Positions 13,618-16,837 of a stretch of 16,837 nt of DNA are shown here, piece after piece; position 1 is the first letter of the stretch; every line of letters begins with the position of its first letter. The translations under genes and the position numbers were made by a program. Source of the DNA: Spirochaetales bacterium (GTDB taxonomy: Bacteria > Spirochaetota > Spirochaetia > DSM-27196 > PWMO01). The notes below the pieces were generated by a model. That model had not been told where the DNA came from. It did not search any database and saw nothing but the letters and a program-made list of their open reading frames with translations. The stretch covers positions 1 through 16,837 of the forward strand of contig SLTF01000074.1 in NCBI GenBank assembly GCA_007130025.1. The letters are read 5' to 3'.

Positions 13618-14880
13618 GTGAAACTGTCAACCATCGCGTTCCGCAATATCTCGCGAAACCGGCGTCGCAGCCTGCTCTCCATCACCGCGATTGCGGTTGC
13701 CGCGCTCTCGATCACCGGACTCTTCTCTCTGGTCGAGGGGATGCGCATCGAGCTGGCCACCAACATCCAGAGTTACTCCACCGGCGAGGTCCGCATCCGC
13801 CATTCCGACGTCGACCGGTTTGAGATCCTCAACCCCGTGCACCTGACCGTCGAGAACGCCACCGAGGTGATGACCATCCTCGACGGTGTCGAGGGCGTTG
13901 CCGCAACCGTGCCGCGCGTTGAGTTTCCCGGCGCGATCTTCCTCGACGATGACACCGTCCGTGCGGTGGGGGTGGGGATCGACCTCGAGCGCGAGCGCGC
14001 CCTGCACGACATCGACGCGCGGCTGGTGTCAGGCCGCTTTGCCGAACCAGGCCGCAACGAGGCGGTGGTGGGCACGCGCCTCGCCCGGGAGCTGGGCCTC
14101 GGCATCGGCGAGCGCTTCACCATCCTCACCACCACGGCGCTTCGCGGTTCCAACGCGATGACCTTCGAGATCGTGGGCCTCATCGACCTGCCCGTGCCCG
14201 CGCTCGCGGCAACCTGGTTTCTGGTGCCCATCGACCGCGCCCAACACTTGATGCGCATGTCCGACCAGGTCTCAAGCGTCCTGACGCGTCTTGAGGCGGG
14301 CAGTTTGGCAGGCACCTTGGCCGGCTCTCCCACCGCCGGTGCGACCGCCGTCGCGACCGCCGCCGAGGCTGCCCTGCACGCCGCCGGGCACGAAACCCTC
14401 TCCGCGCGCGCGTGGAACGAAATCTCGGACACCTACTCGCTCATCGAGACCTTCACCATCGTCTACGACATCATCGCCCTCTTCTTCTTTGTGCTCGGTT
14501 CGTCGGTGGTGATCAACACCACCATGATGGTGGTCTACGAACGCACCCGCGAGATTGGAACTCTGTCGGCCATGGGAATGGGTGGCGGCCGGCTGATCAA
14601 GCTCTTCTTTCTGGAGGGGCTCTACTTGAGTGTCGCCGGGGCCGCCCTCGGGGTGGCGCTGGGCGTGGTGCTCAGCCTGGTACTCGGGGTAACCGGCATC
14701 AACATGGGCGACGCAATCAGCATTGAAATGGAGATTGGAACGGTGATCTACCCGGTGGTCAATCTGCGATCCACCGTGGTGGTCTTTCTCTACTCCGTGG
14801 CGGTCGCGTCGATCGCCGCGGTGCTTCCCGCGCGCAAGGCCGCCCGGATCAGCCCGGTCGAGGCGCTGCGCGCGGTGTAA
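13618..14880 (+). CDS. FtsX/MacB-like ABC transporter permease 2
   Basis: A 420-residue paralogue of the preceding permease with the same plan: a helix near 18-40 (SLLSITAIAVAALSITGLFSLVEG), periplasmic domain about 41-275, and helices near 280-302, 325-355 and 386-408. The ERTREIGTLSAMGM loop and the terminal ARKAARISPVEALRAV are typical of the family. The start is GTG at 13618 with AGGAGG 5 nt upstream; that site overlaps the stop of permease 1. Sequence identity to permease 1 is low outside the FtsX-like part, which fits an asymmetric complex of the LolC/LolE kind. Confidence 0.92.
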   Translation: MKLSTIAFRNISRNRRRSLLSITAIAVAALSITGLFSLVEGMRIELATNIQSYSTGEVRIRHSDVDRFEILNPVHLTVENATEVMTILDGVEGVAATVPRVEFPGAIFLDDDTVRAVGVGIDLERERALHDIDARLVSGRFAEPGRNEAVVGTRLARELGLGIGERFTILTTTALRGSNAMTFEIVGLIDLPVPALAATWFLVPIDRAQHLMRMSDQVSSVLTRLEAGSLAGTLAGSPTAGATAVATAAEAALHAAGHETLSARAWNEISDTYSLIETFTIVYDIIALFFFVLGSSVVINTTMMVVYERTREIGTLSAMGMGGGRLIKLFFLEGLYLSVAGAALGVALGVVLSLVLGVTGINMGDAISIEMEIGTVIYPVVNLRSTVVVFLYSVAVASIAAVLPARKAARISPVEALRAV

Positions 14881-14925
14881 GCAGCAGGATAACCGCACAC
14901 GCTGCAAACCCGAAGGAGGCAGTTC

Positions 14926-15657
14926 ATGAAAGCAGCAGCAATAGTACTCATGGCCCTGATCCCGGCCGCCGCTCTTGTGGCGCAGAGCGCCGAAGAGATC
15001 ATCACGCGCATGGAACAGAACCAGGTCCACGATACCAGCCGCATGGAGGGGCGGCTGATCATCAACGACCGCTTCGGGAGCCGCACCAGCAGCTTCATCA
15101 GCCACGCGCGCGGCGCGGACGACGCCCTCATCGAGTTCACCAGCGCCGGGGAGCGGGGGCAGAAGGTGCTTCGCACCCGCGATGAGGTCTACCTCTTCTA
15201 TCCGGACGCCGCCGAGCTGATCCGGCTGCAGGGTGCGGCCCTGCGCGACTCGATGCTCGGAAGCGACGTCTCCTACGAAGACATGACCGGCAACCGCGCC
15301 CTGCTCGACAACTACCGCGTCCGACTCACCGGCGAGGAGACCGTAGCCGGACGCCCAACCTTTCGGGTGGAACTGGAGGCACGCAGCCGCAACGTCGCCT
15401 ATCCCCGGCAAACCATCTGGGTCGATCGCGAGCTGTTTGTCATGCGCCGCGCGGAGCAGTTCAGCGCCAACGGCCGCCTGCTCAAGGAGGTCGAGGTCAA
15501 GGAAACCATGGAGGTGTCCGGCCTCACCTTTCCGGCGCGCATGGTGATTCGGGACGTTCTGAAGCGAAACAGCTCCACCGAGTTTGTGATCGATACGGCA
15601 GAGGTGAATATCAGCCTGCCGCGGAACATCTTCAGCCTGGAGTCGCTGCGATGGTAG
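14926..15657 (+). CDS. Outer-membrane lipoprotein-sorting (LolA-like) periplasmic protein
   Basis: A 243-residue exported protein. The signal peptide MKAAAIVLMALIPAAALVA is cleaved at or near Ala19/Gln20. The mature part matches the LolA-like group often annotated as outer membrane lipoprotein-sorting protein (PF17131): AEEIITRMEQNQ at the start, repeated beta strands with RGADDALIEFTSAGERGQKVLRTRDEVYLFYP, SMLGSDVSYEDM, then RPTFRVELEAR, TIWVDRELFVMRRAEQFSANGRLLKEVEV. Proteins of this fold carry hydrophobic molecules across the periplasm in a half-barrel. AAGGAGG lies 6 nt before the ATG. The 45-nt gap after permease 2 has no promoter or terminator that I can see. Here it probably receives substrate from the permease pair, or delivers to it. 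The stop codon overlaps the start of the next gene. Confidence 0.9.
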   Translation: MKAAAIVLMALIPAAALVAQSAEEIITRMEQNQVHDTSRMEGRLIINDRFGSRTSSFISHARGADDALIEFTSAGERGQKVLRTRDEVYLFYPDAAELIRLQGAALRDSMLGSDVSYEDMTGNRALLDNYRVRLTGEETVAGRPTFRVELEARSRNVAYPRQTIWVDRELFVMRRAEQFSANGRLLKEVEVKETMEVSGLTFPARMVIRDVLKRNSSTEFVIDTAEVNISLPRNIFSLESLRW

Positions 15658-16837
15658 GGCGTGGTGCGAAAATTGTGCTGTGGCACACCCCGTGTGGTGC
15701 GAAAACTGTGCTTTTTCTCCTGCCGGCGCTCCTGGGCCTGGCCGCGGGTGTCGCGCCACCCGTCCACGCCGAGATCCGGCAGTCGGTGCGCATCGACGCC
15801 ACCCACGCCCTCACCCACCTCGGCGACGGCGACTGGGGCTTCGCCGGGATCGGGCGGGCGCGGCTCGACTTCCTTTCGGCGGGGAACCAGTTTGCCCGCG
15901 GGCAGCTGCGCATCGACGCCACCATTGTGGACGCAGCCATCGGCGACGAGTCGGTTCCCGCCGGGCTCCTGCTGGACATCCCCCGCGCCTGGGTGCGCGC
16001 CCGCTTCCCCCTGGGCGAGAGTTTCCTGCACACCACGGCCGGTCGCGCCCGCATCACCTGGGGCGACGGCGCCTTCTTCAACGCGGGCGACACCATCTTC
16101 GGTGCCGTCAGCCGCGATGCCGACCTGACCGCCGACACCATCCGCGACGAGGCGCGCTGGCTCTGGAGCGCCTTCATCCCGCTGGGCCCCTTCGCCTTCA
16201 TCGAGCCGATCCTCCTCGCACCGGAAGTGCGCATCGAAGCGGATGCGGGAGCGTCCTCAATCGACGCGGCCCTGGGTGCGGAAACGCCGGGCGTGTGGAA
16301 CCTCTCGGTGGGAGGCCGGGTGCAGGGACAAATCGCCGGCATCAAGAGCGAGGCGGGGTACCTCTATCGTGGCCGTGAGCTGCTGCACACCGTCTCGGCG
16401 AGCGCGCAGGGCCACCTGCGGCTCTTGCCCGGCGGCGTCGGCAGCGACCTCTACGCGTCCGCATCTACCGACCTTCCGGCCCCCGGCGCCGAGGAGAGCG
16501 ACGCGGCGTGGGAGAACCTGGCGCTCAGCGCCGGCGCCCTGCAGATCCACCGTCTCGGCGGCGATGCAACGCTCTCACTGCGACTCGAGAGCCTCTGGCG
16601 CCCGGCCGCAGCGTGGAGCGACCGTGGCGATCCCGCAGCCGTCTACGCGCTCACCCTCTTCCCCGAGGTGATCTGGTCGCCGGCCCGGAACGCAAGCGTC
16701 TTCCTGCGCAGCATCGTCTCGCCCGTCGACGGCTCGGCGATGATCATCCCCGGCGGTTCGTGGAACATCTTTCAGGACTTCACCATGAGTCTGTTTGCGT
16801 TTGTGGCTGCGGGTGAGTCGAGCGACGTCTTTCACCC
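15651..16837 (+). CDS. Exported beta-barrel-like outer-membrane protein (3' end outside window)
   Basis: The frame from the ATG at 15651 stays open to the window edge (395 codons). It overlaps the LolA-like gene by 7 nt, with GGAG 8 nt upstream. The signal peptide is unusually long (about 40 residues, cleavage near VHA|EI) because its coding sequence holds two copies of a 33-nt-spaced repeat, giving GAKIVLWHTPC and then GAKTVLFLLPA. The mature part is rich in alternating polar/hydrophobic strands of barrel type (RARLDFLSAGNQFARGQLRIDATIV, TVSASAQGHLRLLPG, ATLSLRLESLW). RITWGDGAFFNAGDTIFG near 130-150 resembles the WGxGxxxNxxD segment that I associate with outer-membrane partners of LolA-like/transporter operons. 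The assignment as an outer-membrane barrel is inference; no family is recognised with certainty. Its position makes it the likely outer-membrane end of the system. Confidence 0.7.
   Translation, partial: MVGRGAKIVLWHTPCGAKTVLFLLPALLGLAAGVAPPVHAEIRQSVRIDATHALTHLGDGDWGFAGIGRARLDFLSAGNQFARGQLRIDATIVDAAIGDESVPAGLLLDIPRAWVRARFPLGESFLHTTAGRARITWGDGAFFNAGDTIFGAVSRDADLTADTIRDEARWLWSAFIPLGPFAFIEPILLAPEVRIEADAGASSIDAALGAETPGVWNLSVGGRVQGQIAGIKSEAGYLYRGRELLHTVSASAQGHLRLLPGGVGSDLYASASTDLPAPGAEESDAAWENLALSAGALQIHRLGGDATLSLRLESLWRPAAAWSDRGDPAAVYALTLFPEVIWSPARNASVFLRSIVSPVDGSAMIIPGGSWNIFQDFTMSLFAFVAAGESSDVFH
15661..15679 (+). repeat. Dispersed repeat, copy C (in signal-peptide codons)
   Basis: GTGGTGCGAAAATTGTGCT, encoding (R)GAKIVL at the start of the barrel gene. 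It differs from copy D at the single variable position of the core and lacks the T-rich tail. Confidence 0.85.
15694..15720 (+). repeat. Dispersed repeat, copy D (in signal-peptide codons)
   Basis: GTGGTGCGAAAACTGTGCT with a T-rich tail, 33 nt (11 codons) after copy C and in the same frame, encoding (C)GAKTVLFLL. It matches copy A in both sequence and reading frame. Confidence 0.85.

Noticed and set aside
14272..15759. Minus-strand open frame of 495 codons
   Set aside because: It runs antisense through permease 2, the LolA-like gene and the start of the barrel gene, all of which have clear family motifs. It shows no domain.

Overview
The window is GC-rich bacterial chromosome, densely coded on both strands, with good Shine-Dalgarno sites and sigma70-like -10 boxes (TATACT, TATAGT, TATAAT). 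A LruC-domain lipoprotein, two-membrane transport genes and the general gene mix suggest a free-living, Gram-negative-type bacterium. A spirochaete is my best guess, but no rRNA or other phylogenetic marker is present, so this is tentative. I see no tRNA, rRNA, CRISPR array, transposase or prophage.

Left part (1-4767), accessory in character: a LruC-domain lipoprotein cut by the left edge (minus strand); a class II Fic protein (minus) with a perfect 20-bp palindrome just upstream of its ribosome binding site; a gene-free patch of about 320 bases carrying a relic of the tail of the next gene; a tail-anchored coiled-coil protein; a Uma2-type nuclease (minus); and, divergent from it, a secreted protein made of two copies of a WGxDxL-type domain.

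Middle (4745-10779), housekeeping in character: a secreted transglutaminase-like protein (minus); a plus-strand group of aroA (EPSP synthase), a HAD-IB phosphatase overlapping aroA by 4 nt, and an inositol-monophosphatase-like enzyme; then htpG (Hsp90, minus). aroA and the IMPase-like gene appear to be transcribed without a leader. Two convergent gene pairs overlap within their coding ends.

Right part (10872-16837): a self-contained operon. A TetR regulator lies behind a strong promoter with two adjacent operators. It is followed by a MacB/LolD-type ATPase, two FtsX/MacB-type permeases, a LolA-like periplasmic protein and a beta-barrel-like exported protein cut by the right edge. Start and stop codons overlap or nearly touch in most of the operon. 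The set would provide energy, an inner-membrane pump, a periplasmic carrier and a possible outer-membrane component, so I read it as a TetR-controlled envelope transport system for a lipidic or amphipathic substrate. The substrate is unknown.

A 19-nt sequence, GTGGTGCGAAAANTGTGCT, occurs four times: in the signal-peptide codons of the transglutaminase-like gene, twice in the signal-peptide codons of the barrel gene, and once upstream of the tetR promoter. It is the most unexpected pattern in the window.
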